NCBI GenBank assembly: GCA_026986255.1
Contig: JALSOX010000023.1
Span: 1 to 32,532 of the forward strand
Source: Desulfurococcales archaeon
GTDB taxonomy: Archaea; Thermoproteota; Thermoprotei_A; Sulfolobales; NBVN01
DNA length: 32,532 nucleotides
Direction of reading: 5' to 3'
How positions within the stretch are numbered: position 1 is the stretch's first letter; each line of letters begins with the position of its first letter. The position numbers were made by a program, and so were the translations under genes. The notes beneath the pieces are model-generated. The model was not told where the DNA came from, made no database searches, and saw only the letters and a list, made by a program, of their open reading frames with translations. Of the stretch, positions 8,229 through 19,142 are shown in pieces.

Positions 8229-10465
8229 TGAGGCGTGCCGGAATCCGTTTATCGAGGAGGGCGCAGTCCGAACTCATAGCTGGCGTACTAATACTTGCGG
8301 TGCTCTTCACGGCCGTAATACCGTTAATGCTACGCATACAGTTATCAACACTATCAAGACAGGAGAACGTAATCAGTAAGGTAAAATTCCTGCAACTACG
8401 CAATGAAGAAACATTATCAATAAGCGGCGTTCCTCAGACCCAGCAGAACTTACTTAGAGGGATCTTCCCAGGGATATGGATCAACAACACAGGCTCCGTC
8501 CCGGTAACGTTGCATACCCTCATGTTAATAAACAGAACTACAGGTAAGGTAGTGTCAATAATAGATCTCTCACAAATAGGCACACCTCAACCACCGAATT
8601 CCATAGTCGAATGGGCGGTCATAAACCCGGGATCGACAAACCAAGAATTACTAGTAAGGGGTAAGTACCCAACACTACAGCCAGGCGACGACCTACTAAT
8701 CAAGCTAGCCATACCCGCGGAGAGGGCCAGTCAATACTATTTCAGAGTAGTGACCGCTAGAGGCAACGTCTTACCGAGCTCTGGCACGGGAGTCGCTTAC
8801 TTGGTACCACCTGCGACCCTTGCTGGAGGTGTGGGAGGGATATGGAGAGGGCTATTCTACCCGATTTCAGGTTTCAAGCTCATAGGATATAATCAAATAG
8901 TGAAAAGCAGTTCACTTACACTTCTTCAAGGGAGTAATGAAATTGAAGCTAAAACCTACTTCCTAACTTCGCTTATCTGGGATGATCCACAATATCCAGG
9001 CTTTTACATGATAACCTTAAGACCTGAGACACGTGGTGGTACATTATACATAAATGGTAAGGATTATTCGAACTTATTAAACAGTAATTACTACTTAGTC
9101 ATTACTGGTTTTATAGGAACCTACGAATTCCTTAAGGTACCAGGGTTAATTTATGATTACACAGAAAACTTCATTCACGGATACTTCACAAACCTTTACA
9201 TATGCCCAGCGTCCAGCTATGATCCACTGACCTCAACATCTCTCAATGCGTGCACTCTAGAAATTACTGGTAACATGGTAACTTTGACAAATGCTACAGG
9301 GTTGATAAGGGAGGAGGATCTAGACAAAAACGGTATTCATGAACTAGTCCTAGACACCATTTCGGGTGGAAACGGGAACTCAGACACTCTTGCATTAAGG
9401 GTAATGATCTCTAGAGACATTACTAACGCGGACTATATTAAAGTCTCGGCAAAGATCACCTCATACTGGCTCTTTAGTTTTACAGGATATGCTGACCTTA
9501 GTTCAATTCGAAAATTGAGGATAGCGATGATAGCTATATACAAATTTGACCCTCGATCAGGAGAATGGGTATTCTCTGGGTACAAAGATATAACATTCTC
9601 TATAGCCAAGCCCAGAACCTTTATGTTTAATGCTGTGTTTCCAGTAAATAGATCAAACATATATCGTGTAGCAGTTTTCTTATATGACCCTTACACAGAA
9701 GTATATGATCCCAATACAGGGGATGGTGGTACCGTTGAATTTAGAGTTGGTTTAGAGCATCTGTTTGTTGAGTGGGGCGTAAATAATCCATACCTAAAGA
9801 ATACTCCTAACGTTTACCTGCTGGCCATTCCTAACTATGAGGCGGAGGGACTGGGAGGCGGGAATGATACCTTAAATATGGAGAGGCTATTACAGATCGT
9901 TGAGAATAAATTGAGGTCTGTAGGTATTAATAGTTATATAGTAATCAATAGCGATACGCTCCTAAATGACTTACTGCTCTCAATACCTCCGAAAGATGCG
10001 ATAGTAATTAATCTTCACGGAATGGCTTCCCCTATAGATCCTACGATTGTGAAAGATTGTGTAGAGAATGATGGGTGGATCTGGGTTAACATAGTCGGTG
10101 ACCCTCCGGTAATTCCTTCCGGCTTGGTAGTGGATACTTCGAGTAACGTTACTGCAGGGACAGGCGCGGATTGGAATGATATGGTGAATATGTTTAGTTT
10201 ATATAATCTTCCCAGCACCGTATGGAGCAATTATAGTATAATAGCTACAGGGAGTACGGCACCTACGTATGTGTTTTATATGAATGCAAGCGTAAATAGG
10301 ATCGTCAGTGCTGCATGGGCTGAGGGTAAAGGATTCATCATTATTAATGCATTACCTCCTCTTGACTGGACAGGCAGTGATCCATACGGAACGGATCCAG
10401 ACTTCGATGCAACGCTGGCAGTATTCACAGCACTCTACATATGGTCGCTGACAAAGTCAGGATAA
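8228..10465 (+). CDS. Giant prepilin-like protein with large C-terminal domain
   Basis: 745 aa. The N-terminus MRRAGIRLSRRA followed by QSELIAGVLILAVLFTAVIP fits a class III signal peptide (cleavage after Ala12, Glu at +3), so it should be inserted like a pilin, although it is about five times longer. Residues 60-200 are beta-rich with NTGSVPVTL, similar to other archaeal pilin domains. Residues 200-525 are a further beta-rich stretch with one Cys pair (326, 342). Residues 527-745 look like an alpha/beta Rossmann- or GATase-like fold (strand VYLLAIPNY, then a long helix, then DAIVINLHG, then GFIIINALPP); this is a fold-level impression, not a family match. The gene is coupled to the preceding prepilin. 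The DNA from about 8880 onward is more AT-rich than the first 650 bp. It is probably a tip or adhesin subunit. Confidence 0.72.
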   Translation: MRRAGIRLSRRAQSELIAGVLILAVLFTAVIPLMLRIQLSTLSRQENVISKVKFLQLRNEETLSISGVPQTQQNLLRGIFPGIWINNTGSVPVTLHTLMLINRTTGKVVSIIDLSQIGTPQPPNSIVEWAVINPGSTNQELLVRGKYPTLQPGDDLLIKLAIPAERASQYYFRVVTARGNVLPSSGTGVAYLVPPATLAGGVGGIWRGLFYPISGFKLIGYNQIVKSSSLTLLQGSNEIEAKTYFLTSLIWDDPQYPGFYMITLRPETRGGTLYINGKDYSNLLNSNYYLVITGFIGTYEFLKVPGLIYDYTENFIHGYFTNLYICPASSYDPLTSTSLNACTLEITGNMVTLTNATGLIREEDLDKNGIHELVLDTISGGNGNSDTLALRVMISRDITNADYIKVSAKITSYWLFSFTGYADLSSIRKLRIAMIAIYKFDPRSGEWVFSGYKDITFSIAKPRTFMFNAVFPVNRSNIYRVAVFLYDPYTEVYDPNTGDGGTVEFRVGLEHLFVEWGVNNPYLKNTPNVYLLAIPNYEAEGLGGGNDTLNMERLLQIVENKLRSVGINSYIVINSDTLLNDLLLSIPPKDAIVINLHGMASPIDPTIVKDCVENDGWIWVNIVGDPPVIPSGLVVDTSSNVTAGTGADWNDMVNMFSLYNLPSTVWSNYSIIATGSTAPTYVFYMNASVNRIVSAAWAEGKGFIIINALPPLDWTGSDPYGTDPDFDATLAVFTALYIWSLTKSG

Positions 10466-10622
10466 TGATAAGTGTTTTTCAGCGTTTTCCGATGATAGTT
10501 AAGGCATGGTTTAAACCGCGAGAGTTATGTTCGGTCGCCACCCTAACGTTGGGGGCTCTGTTAGTGTGCTAGCATCATTATAAGGATTTAATAATGATGA
10601 ATGATGTGTAGTGAGACAGTCT

Positions 10623-12239
10623 TCAGAGCTCTCCTACGCCTATTTCTCTGAGCACTGCTCTTGAGTTTACGTAGTATTTCTGCACGTATGTGGCAACTTC
10701 TCGGTAGGATCTGATGCGGTTCGCGGCCAGCCATTCCAATATGGCTTTTCTGCGCGCTATCTCCTCTATGAGGCCCTCAATGGATTTACCTGTTAAGTCA
10801 CTAATCTTCTTCAGGACTATGCTGTCATTTAATTTCAGGTTAAATGTGTCGCGTATCGGGTCCCACCTAGCGATTTCCCTGTATTTCTCGTAGTCCTCGA
10901 TTTCCCAGATGTTCGTTATTCTCCTAGCAGGTCTGGGCCTGCCGGTTTCATCTGTTCTGATGACTCGTTTAATCACCATCGCGACGTTGATGAGTGGTAT
11001 GTATGAGGGGGGTATGTTCATGGGTGGGGACGTGAGTCGCTTGACTGCGGCGTCTATTGATTCTGCGTGTAGCGTGGTCATGCCGCTGTGGCCGGTCGCT
11101 ATGGCTTGGAAAAGTACGTACGCTTCCTCACCCCTGACCTCACCGACTATGATTACGTCGGGCCTGTACCTGAGGGAGACCTTGACTAGGTGGAAGAGCG
11201 TTATCTCGCCTATCCCTCCCGTGGCTAGGTAGGAGGGTCTGGAGACGAGTTGCACCCAGTTTTCCTGCGGTAGCCTTAGTTCGGGCGTGTCCTCTATCGT
11301 CACTATCTTGTAGGTCGGTCTGAGGAGGTTGGCTAACGCGTTTAGCGTGCTGGTCTTCCCGGCCCCGGTAACGCCGAGTATGAGTGTCGTTATCTTGTAG
11401 TCCATGATTAGCCAGAAGTAGGCGGCTATCTCGGGGGATATTGTTCGGTAGTCTATGAGGTCAATGATGGTTATGGGGTCAGCCCTGAACTTCCTTATTG
11501 TAAACGTTGAGCCCTTCGTAGACACCTCCTTCCGGAAGGTCGCCGCTACTCGGTGACCGCCGGGGAGGATCGCGTCGAGGATCGGGTAAGCGACCGAGAT
11601 GTGCTTCCCAGCCATGTGAGCTAACTTAAGGATGTACTCATCCAGCTCCTTCTCACTATTGAAAACGATGTTCGTAGGGAGCGACTCGTACCTCCTGTGC
11701 CACACATAAACAGGTATCCCGACACCGTTACAGGAAATATCCTCAACATTCGGATCCCTAAAGATCGGGTCAAGGGGGCCGTAACCCAGCAAGTCACGCT
11801 CAACATAGTAACTTATCTTAGCCCATGAAAGACCGGGCGTGCGACCCAACCTAATCTGGAAGAGGCGAATTGCCTTGCGGGCGTACTTCATTAGGTACTC
11901 CCTAGCGTCAGTTATCTCTTCAGGCGGCTCCAACTCCCAAGTGATGTAGTCTATGATTTCCTTGTATGTTTCAAGCTCTGTCTCATTCATGCTTACTTCC
12001 TCAACATTATACACTATTTTCCCGGTCTTGGGATCCTCAACTATGAAGGCGTATGCCCACGGTTCGTAGAGAGGGTAGGAAGCCAGTAAATGCCCTCTGC
12101 CGCTGAGGAATGTGCGTGTTCGCATCGTTAACCTAGGGGGTTCCCTCTCCTCAACAGCCTCCTCAACCCTCCCCTCAGGTGTTCTCCTTTTCTTCAGTTT
12201 TAGGCGGAATCCACGGAAAATACCTTTCAAGATGTTCAC
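10623..12239 (-). CDS. GspE/VirB11-family secretion ATPase for type IV pilus assembly
   Basis: 538 aa. Motifs in order: Walker A GVTGAGKT (289-296), Asp box TIEDTPEL (314-321), Walker B region VIIVGEVRGEEA (362-373) and His box GHSGMTTLHAES (383-394), all intact. An N-terminal domain (about 60-250) carries the usual LGYGPLDP and GGHRVAATF phrases of archaeal type II/IV secretion ATPases. It powers pilin polymerisation at the platform protein encoded at 4451-6238. The size and motif set fit archaeal pilus ATPases such as AapE/UpsE, but they do not separate these from FlaI-type ATPases. A TATA box (12279-12290) lies about 45 nt upstream. The gene converges with the giant prepilin-like gene across a 157-bp gap. 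The plus strand changes from GT-rich to AC-rich near 11550. Confidence 0.93.
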   Translation of the reverse strand: MNILKGIFRGFRLKLKKRRTPEGRVEEAVEEREPPRLTMRTRTFLSGRGHLLASYPLYEPWAYAFIVEDPKTGKIVYNVEEVSMNETELETYKEIIDYITWELEPPEEITDAREYLMKYARKAIRLFQIRLGRTPGLSWAKISYYVERDLLGYGPLDPIFRDPNVEDISCNGVGIPVYVWHRRYESLPTNIVFNSEKELDEYILKLAHMAGKHISVAYPILDAILPGGHRVAATFRKEVSTKGSTFTIRKFRADPITIIDLIDYRTISPEIAAYFWLIMDYKITTLILGVTGAGKTSTLNALANLLRPTYKIVTIEDTPELRLPQENWVQLVSRPSYLATGGIGEITLFHLVKVSLRYRPDVIIVGEVRGEEAYVLFQAIATGHSGMTTLHAESIDAAVKRLTSPPMNIPPSYIPLINVAMVIKRVIRTDETGRPRPARRITNIWEIEDYEKYREIARWDPIRDTFNLKLNDSIVLKKISDLTGKSIEGLIEEIARRKAILEWLAANRIRSYREVATYVQKYYVNSRAVLREIGVGEL

Positions 12240-12278
12240 CCAGCCTCGAGGATTCCATGGAACCTTTATTATTCCGTG

Positions 12279-12290
12279 TTTTATATATCT
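12279..12290 (-). promoter_or_regulatory. TATA box of the pilus ATPase gene
   Basis: On the minus strand AGATATATAAAA is a strong archaeal box A. A transcription start about 26 nt downstream (near 12258) gives a leader of about 19 nt before the ATG at 12239. Confidence 0.55.
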
Positions 12291-12326
12291 GTCCGCTATT
12301 ACGGCGTAGCATTGTTGCGGTGTTTC

Positions 12327-12368
12327 ACCTAAGGGACGAACTTAAAACAAGGGTTCAGCACCTTAGGT
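12327..12368. repeat. 8-bp inverted repeat
   Basis: ACCTAAGG (12327-12334) and CCTTAGGT (12361-12368) are perfect inverted copies separated by 26 bases. They lie between the end of the coiled-coil gene and the promoter of the pilus ATPase. It could be an operator pair or a 3'-end hairpin of the coiled-coil transcript. Confidence 0.4.
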
Positions 12369-12415
12369 ACGTATGCCAGTGACCCGCGAGCGGTTGTTTA
12401 AAATTCATTTAGTAA

Positions 12416-12832
12416 TTACATGATTCTTATGAGGATGTTCTTAGGTAGTCCGTCTATGTATATCGCAGTAAGTTTTACCTCGATATCCATCCCTCCTAGA
12501 ACATCTAGGTCTTTCTTGATTGCCTGAAGCTGGGTGATCTTGTTGTTGAGCATTTCAACGACTTGCTCTAAGGCCGACACCTCCTGCTCTGCTGTGGGAT
12601 TCATTATTAGCTTAATGGTCTTGAGTTCAACAACGTTTGACTGAGTGCTGGCTGAGGCCGCCCCTAGTTTACTGAGTATGGACCTGATCTTCCGTTCCTG
12701 CTCTACCTTCACGCGGAGCTCCTCCAGCCTCCTCAGAAGCTCTCCTAACTTTCTGCGCATTTCGCTTAACTCGTCATCCACACTTTTTATGAACTCACCT
12801 ATGCTGTTAAATTCACGTACGACGATTGACAT
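12416..12832 (-). CDS. Coiled-coil protein of unknown function
   Basis: 138 aa. Two heptad-rich helices (about residues 12-52 and 80-112) flank a short beta-prone stretch (NVVELKTIKLIMNP), and a beta segment ends the protein (MDIEVKLTAIYIDGLPKNILIRIM). The helix-strand-helix arrangement is reminiscent of prefoldin-like proteins, but I see no family signature and do not assign one. It has no signal peptide, membrane segment or cysteine. An AT-rich box (CTTATTAAG, near 12865-12873) gives a very short leader before the ATG. It is transcribed away from the TatD-like gene and toward the pilus ATPase gene. Confidence 0.72.
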   Translation of the reverse strand: MSIVVREFNSIGEFIKSVDDELSEMRRKLGELLRRLEELRVKVEQERKIRSILSKLGAASASTQSNVVELKTIKLIMNPTAEQEVSALEQVVEMLNNKITQLQAIKKDLDVLGGMDIEVKLTAIYIDGLPKNILIRIM

Positions 12833-12935
12833 TATTCAACACCGTGAAAAGTAGGTTGGGGTTACTTAATAAGTTTTAGTTTGTGGGGGTTTAATACATA
12901 ATGATCTTTTGCAAGGTTGCGGAGGTAGTGAGGGG

Positions 12936-13802
12936 GTGAAGGTTACGGTACCGATAGCTGACGCGCACGCGCATGCCTCACCGTTAGGGTTAGGTGCTCT
13001 CCGCATCAGTGAGAAGTTCAGGGATCGTGGAGGTTGGTTCATTGCCCTTGTCTCGCTTCCGCCGCAACACTATGGCTTACCTCAAACACTGGAGGGTATT
13101 ATCAAAGCTATTGAGTTGCATGTGAGGCAGTGCGATGAAGCCAGGGAAGCTGGCGTTAAGGTCGCATGTGTCGCGGGAGTGCATCCGGCGTTCATAGATC
13201 ATTTAATCAAGAGGGGTGGGGGCAACGCCTCAAACGTAGTATCGTTCGTGCGGGAGAACGTGATGAAGTTGCTGGCGAGGATGATTGACGAAGGTAGACT
13301 GCAGGGGATAGGGGAGTTCGGTAGGCCGCACTATAAGAGTATACCTGAGTCGTTCGCGGCTAACGACGCGTTACTGTTAACGGCGCTGGAGATCGTCCGC
13401 GATCATGGAGGAGTTCTACACCTGCACTTAGAGCAGGGAGGTCAAGTAACGGTGGAGTCTGTGGAAACTATGGTGAATTCACTAGGAATACGGAGTACTA
13501 AGTCCGTGATTCTGCATCATTCATCAGCAAGCATGGCGCTTCACGCGTGTAAGAAGGGACTCAGCGCCACGATATTAGGGAGGAGTGAGGCCCTGGTGCG
13601 GGCAGAGCGGTTAGGTGCCCTATGCGTTGAGGTTGAGAGCGACTACATAGATGACCCTAAGAGGCCTGGGGTAGTTATGTATCCTTGGGAAATAGCGGAA
13701 ACGGTTAACCACATGCTGAGCACTGATGCTGAGCTTTCGGAGTTCCTTCATAGGGTAATGGTGGATAATATCTCAAAGGTCTACGGTGTGGAGCCACCTT
13801 AA
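12936..13802 (+). CDS. TatD-family / amidohydrolase-fold metal-dependent hydrolase
   Basis: About 288 aa from GTG 12936, chosen because GGAGGT (12921-12926) is 9 nt upstream; an earlier TTG at 12909 lacks such a site. Metal ligands of the TIM-barrel amidohydrolase fold appear in order: DAHAHAS (HxH), GVHP, GEFGRP (Glu), HLHLEQ, HHSS and ESDYIDDP (Asp). This matches the archaeal branch of the TatD/urease-superfamily hydrolases (COG1831-like). The substrate is not known; bacterial TatD relatives are 3'-5' DNA exonucleases. TATA-like TTTAATACA is at 12890-12898. It converges with the small winged-helix gene, overlapping by four bases. Confidence 0.82.
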   Translation: MKVTVPIADAHAHASPLGLGALRISEKFRDRGGWFIALVSLPPQHYGLPQTLEGIIKAIELHVRQCDEAREAGVKVACVAGVHPAFIDHLIKRGGGNASNVVSFVRENVMKLLARMIDEGRLQGIGEFGRPHYKSIPESFAANDALLLTALEIVRDHGGVLHLHLEQGGQVTVESVETMVNSLGIRSTKSVILHHSSASMALHACKKGLSATILGRSEALVRAERLGALCVEVESDYIDDPKRPGVVMYPWEIAETVNHMLSTDAELSEFLHRVMVDNISKVYGVEPP

Positions 13803-14053
13803 GTTCTAGAGGCTAAGTATTCTTTAATCCTAGGGTTAAGTGATATTACACGTAAGCTCTCCCGGGACGAGGAGACGTGGATGTATCCCCTGATTTCCAG
13901 CATCATTAAGTACCTCATCATCTCGTGGTACGATATGTCGAATTCCCTCCTTAGGGCTTCGTAGAGGTCTGTGTCTTTCATTATCCCGGTATTCTCGTTC
14001 AGTACCTCCAGTATCCTCAACACTACGTTGGAAGGAAATCGGGCTATAAGCAA
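13799..14053 (-). CDS. Small winged-helix DNA-binding protein
   Basis: 84 aa from a TTG start. Residues 5-70 fit a winged helix-turn-helix: VVLRILEVLNENTG (helix 1), KDTDLYEALRREF (helix 2), SYHEMMRYLMMLEIRGYI (recognition helix and turn), then the wing strands HVSSSRESLRVISL. The N-terminal start is uncertain because there is no strong SD; a weak CTTTAAG box lies near 14088-14095. It overlaps the 3' end of the TatD-like gene by four bases and lies 55 bp downstream of cdc48 on the same strand. It is a likely transcription factor with an unknown target. Confidence 0.68.
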   Translation of the reverse strand: MLIARFPSNVVLRILEVLNENTGIMKDTDLYEALRREFDISYHEMMRYLMMLEIRGYIHVSSSRESLRVISLNPRIKEYLASRT

Positions 14054-14108
14054 CTCGCGTACCCCCGCTACACCTCTGCTACCGAGCCTTAAAGACGTTA
14101 TTGTTGCG

Positions 14109-16761
<2,653 letters not shown>

Positions 16762-17040
16762 TTAGAACGCTTCTGTCCTGGTGACGTACTCTATGTCTAT
16801 TGATGATACACCTTCAATACCTTTCAGATAGTCCTCTAGCTTCTCAGTTCCGCCTTCGAACTCCTCCGGCATTATTACGTACAACCTTAATGCGTAGAGC
16901 CCGAATGCTATGTAGGTCTTCTCATGCTTCACTATCTCGAAATCCTTAGGCAGGTTCTTCTTTACCTCCTCAACTAACTTGTCGAGATCCACGTTCTCAT
17001 CTGAGGGATTCATCCTCAACGCAACTAATACCTTAGCCAT
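16762..17040 (-). CDS. Translation elongation factor 1-beta (aEF-1beta)
   Basis: 92 aa from ATG 17040. MAKVLVALRMNPSDENVDLDKL and the ending GVSSIDIEYVTRTEAF are characteristic of archaeal EF-1beta, the guanine nucleotide exchange factor for aEF-1alpha; family members are about 90 aa. An upstream in-frame start at 17067 would add nine residues overlapping the neighbouring gene and is not favoured. GGGCGGG lies just upstream of the chosen ATG. It follows the zinc-ribbon gene by 13 bp in the same orientation, a pairing often seen in archaea. Confidence 0.92.
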   Translation of the reverse strand: MAKVLVALRMNPSDENVDLDKLVEEVKKNLPKDFEIVKHEKTYIAFGLYALRLYVIMPEEFEGGTEKLEDYLKGIEGVSSIDIEYVTRTEAF

Positions 17041-17053
17041 GTGACCCGCCCTC

Positions 17054-17272
17054 TTAAGGACCTTCAAAACCGCAGTTCGGGCACTTGTACGGTATCACCA
17101 GCTCCCTGCACTTCCTGCATCTCCAGATCAGTATCGTGCCGCAGTTTGGGCAGTAGAACTTAACGGCCTTCTCGCCGGGAGGAACTACCCTACCGCAACT
17201 ACTGCATATCGGCGGGGTTGAAGCCTCAACTATCACCGGCCCCTTACTGCTTTGCTCGCCCACATGACTCAT
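17054..17272 (-). CDS. Small zinc-ribbon RNA-binding-type protein
   Basis: About 72 aa. Four CxxC pairs (CSSC, CPNC, CRKC, CPNC) can bind two zinc ions, with a basic segment IWRCRKCRELVIPYKCP between them. It matches the small archaeal zinc-ribbon family associated with translation (COG2888-like, HVO_2753 type). ATG 17272 is preferred over GTG 17278, which is two codons upstream. A TTTTTAAGG box near 17302-17310 places the start of transcription near 17282. It forms a probable two-gene operon with aEF-1beta and is divergent from fen. Confidence 0.85.
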   Translation of the reverse strand: MSHVGEQSSKGPVIVEASTPPICSSCGRVVPPGEKAVKFYCPNCGTILIWRCRKCRELVIPYKCPNCGFEGP

Positions 17273-17373
17273 GCTCACGACCCATCATAGGTAAGTAGGT
17301 GGCCTTAAAAACAATCCGGTAGTGATTGTAATACTTAACTACGTCCATGAGGTTAGGTATACGGGGATAGTTG

Positions 17374-18429
17374 TTGGGTGTGAACTTAAAGGAACTAATA
17401 CCGCAGGAGGCCGTACGCGTTGTGGGGGATCTGAGGGAACTCAAAGGGAAGGTAGTGGCTATAGACGCGTACAACGCGCTATACCAGTTTCTTGCAGCGA
17501 TAAGGCAGCCTGACGGAACTCCCTTAAAGGATAGGCAGGGAAGGATAACCAGTCACTTGAGCGGGCTCTTTTACAGGACAATTAACTTCATGGAGGCGGG
17601 AATAAAGCCCGTCTACGTGTTCGATGGTAAGCCGCCGGAGCTGAAGGCTAAGGAAATAGCTGAGAGGATGAGCGTGAGGGTGGAGGCAGCGAGGAAGTAC
17701 GCCGAAGCGCTAAGTAAAGGTGACTTGGAGGCGGCTAGGAGGTACGCGCAGATGTCATCCAGGTTAACGAATGAAATGGTTGAGGACGCGAAGAAACTGC
17801 TTAACGCTATGGGTGTCCCGTGGGTTCAAGCCCCCTCTGAAGGGGAGGCTCAGGCAGCGTACCTAGCTAAGAAGGGTGACGCTTGGGCAGCTGCCTCACA
17901 GGACTATGACTCGTTGCTCTTCGGTGCGCCCCGGTTACTCAGGAACTTAACGATCTCAGGAAGGAGGAAGTTACCGCGTAAGAACGTCTATGTAGAGATA
18001 AAGCCGGAAATCATAGAGCTTGACACGCTGCTGAAGGCACTTAACCTCACAAGAGAGCAACTAATAGACATAGCCATACTGCTAGGGACGGACTACAACC
18101 CCTCAGGTGTTAAGGGGGTAGGGCCTAGGACGGCGTATCGCTTAATACGCACATATGGGACGCTGGAGAAAGCGCTTAAGGCCCTTCCAGGCACGTCCTT
18201 CCCCGTACCGCCCGAGAAGATTAAGGAATTATTCCTCAACCCACCAGTTACGGACGAGTATGAGGTTGAGTGGCGTGAACCAAACCTAGAGGAGTTAATG
18301 GAGATACTCGTGAGGGAACACGACTTCTCTCCTGAGCGAGTTAAGAACGCGTATGAAAGACTGAGGAAGGCGTACAGGGAGAATATAAAGGTACGGGTCA
18401 AGGGATTGGATGCGTGGTTCAAGAGGTAG
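17374..18429 (+). CDS. fen: Flap endonuclease 1 (FEN-1)
   Basis: 351 aa, structure-specific 5' nuclease that removes RNA-DNA flaps in Okazaki fragment maturation and repair. Conserved blocks are [12 protein letters not shown] (N-region Asp), [44 protein letters not shown] (I-region acidic cluster) and [19 protein letters not shown] (helix-hairpin-helix). TTG 17374 is chosen because it gives the family-typical [10 protein letters not shown] and lies 7 nt from GGGGAT; a TTG three bases earlier is possible. The C-terminus ends GLDAWFKR, resembling a PCNA-binding PIP box (Q-x-x-L-D-x-W-F) but without the leading Gln. It is divergent from the zinc-ribbon gene. Confidence 0.95.
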   Translation: MGVNLKELIPQEAVRVVGDLRELKGKVVAIDAYNALYQFLAAIRQPDGTPLKDRQGRITSHLSGLFYRTINFMEAGIKPVYVFDGKPPELKAKEIAERMSVRVEAARKYAEALSKGDLEAARRYAQMSSRLTNEMVEDAKKLLNAMGVPWVQAPSEGEAQAAYLAKKGDAWAAASQDYDSLLFGAPRLLRNLTISGRRKLPRKNVYVEIKPEIIELDTLLKALNLTREQLIDIAILLGTDYNPSGVKGVGPRTAYRLIRTYGTLEKALKALPGTSFPVPPEKIKELFLNPPVTDEYEVEWREPNLEELMEILVREHDFSPERVKNAYERLRKAYRENIKVRVKGLDAWFKR

Positions 18430-18442
18430 TGCTGGTTCCCCT

Positions 18443-19138
18443 TTAGGGCAGGATCCCAGCATCCTCAATTACGTAATATCCTGTGAAGGTATTTGGATTC
18501 CATGTCATTGAGGCCTTACGTACGGCTATGGATCTTCCTTTAAATAGTGGCGAAGAGATAACGAATGTTTCGAACTCACCGCCCTCTCCCACAGGGCTTA
18601 TGGAGTATCGCTTAAACCTGTGGAGTAGCTTTACTGCGAGGCTGGGGGTTACGGGTTTGCCTAGTAACTCGCTACTCAAACCATATGCTTGAACAGCTGT
18701 TATCAGGAAGCCTAAGGTGTTTGCCTCCTCAAGGAATAGCTTACCTTGCTCAGCCCCCCATAGGGGGGCATAGTGCTTTAAACCTAACTCATCTGCCAGC
18801 GCATCAACCCGCTCCTTCTGGTACCTAGAGGCCACAGCACCGGTTACTAGGTACTCGATTTCATCGGTGCGCATTACAGCTTGAGTTCCTAACGCGTGCT
18901 TAAGTTCTTCGACTTCAACCTCCTTCGCGCCGCTTACCTGCACCGTTACGTAAGGTATGTTCATTAATCTGGCATGGAGGATTGCTCGGTCAATGTTCAC
19001 GGTGTGGAACATCCAAGAATCCTCTCTGCCGGTCCTCACTATTATTAGGCAGGTGGTCACGATGCCCTTCTCCAGGGCCTTAATTATTGCATAGTGAGAA
19101 TCCTTCCCGCCCGTGTAAAGCGCTACGGCCCTACGCAT
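18443..19138 (-). CDS. DPH6-like diphthine-ammonia ligase family PP-loop ATPase
   Basis: 231 aa. The PP-loop TGGKDS near residue 9 and the C-terminal GEGGEFETF motif define the DUF71/DPH6 family, which amidates diphthine on archaeal/eukaryotic elongation factor 2 using ATP and ammonia. HYAPLWG is another family signature. ATG 19138 is used because a start at 19174 would run back into the upstream gene, whose stop is at 19143; GGGG lies just upstream. It is probably co-transcribed with the winged-helix regulator upstream. The family assignment is firm; the exact substrate is inferred from relatives. Confidence 0.88.
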   Translation of the reverse strand: MRRAVALYTGGKDSHYAIIKALEKGIVTTCLIIVRTGREDSWMFHTVNIDRAILHARLMNIPYVTVQVSGAKEVEVEELKHALGTQAVMRTDEIEYLVTGAVASRYQKERVDALADELGLKHYAPLWGAEQGKLFLEEANTLGFLITAVQAYGLSSELLGKPVTPSLAVKLLHRFKRYSISPVGEGGEFETFVISSPLFKGRSIAVRKASMTWNPNTFTGYYVIEDAGILP

Positions 19139-19142
19139 CACG

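Noticed and set aside
10593..10650. ATGATGA ... CTGA resembling a C/D sRNA at the convergent pilus junction
   Set aside because: No acceptable D'/C' pair or promoter, and the D box lies inside the ATPase gene.
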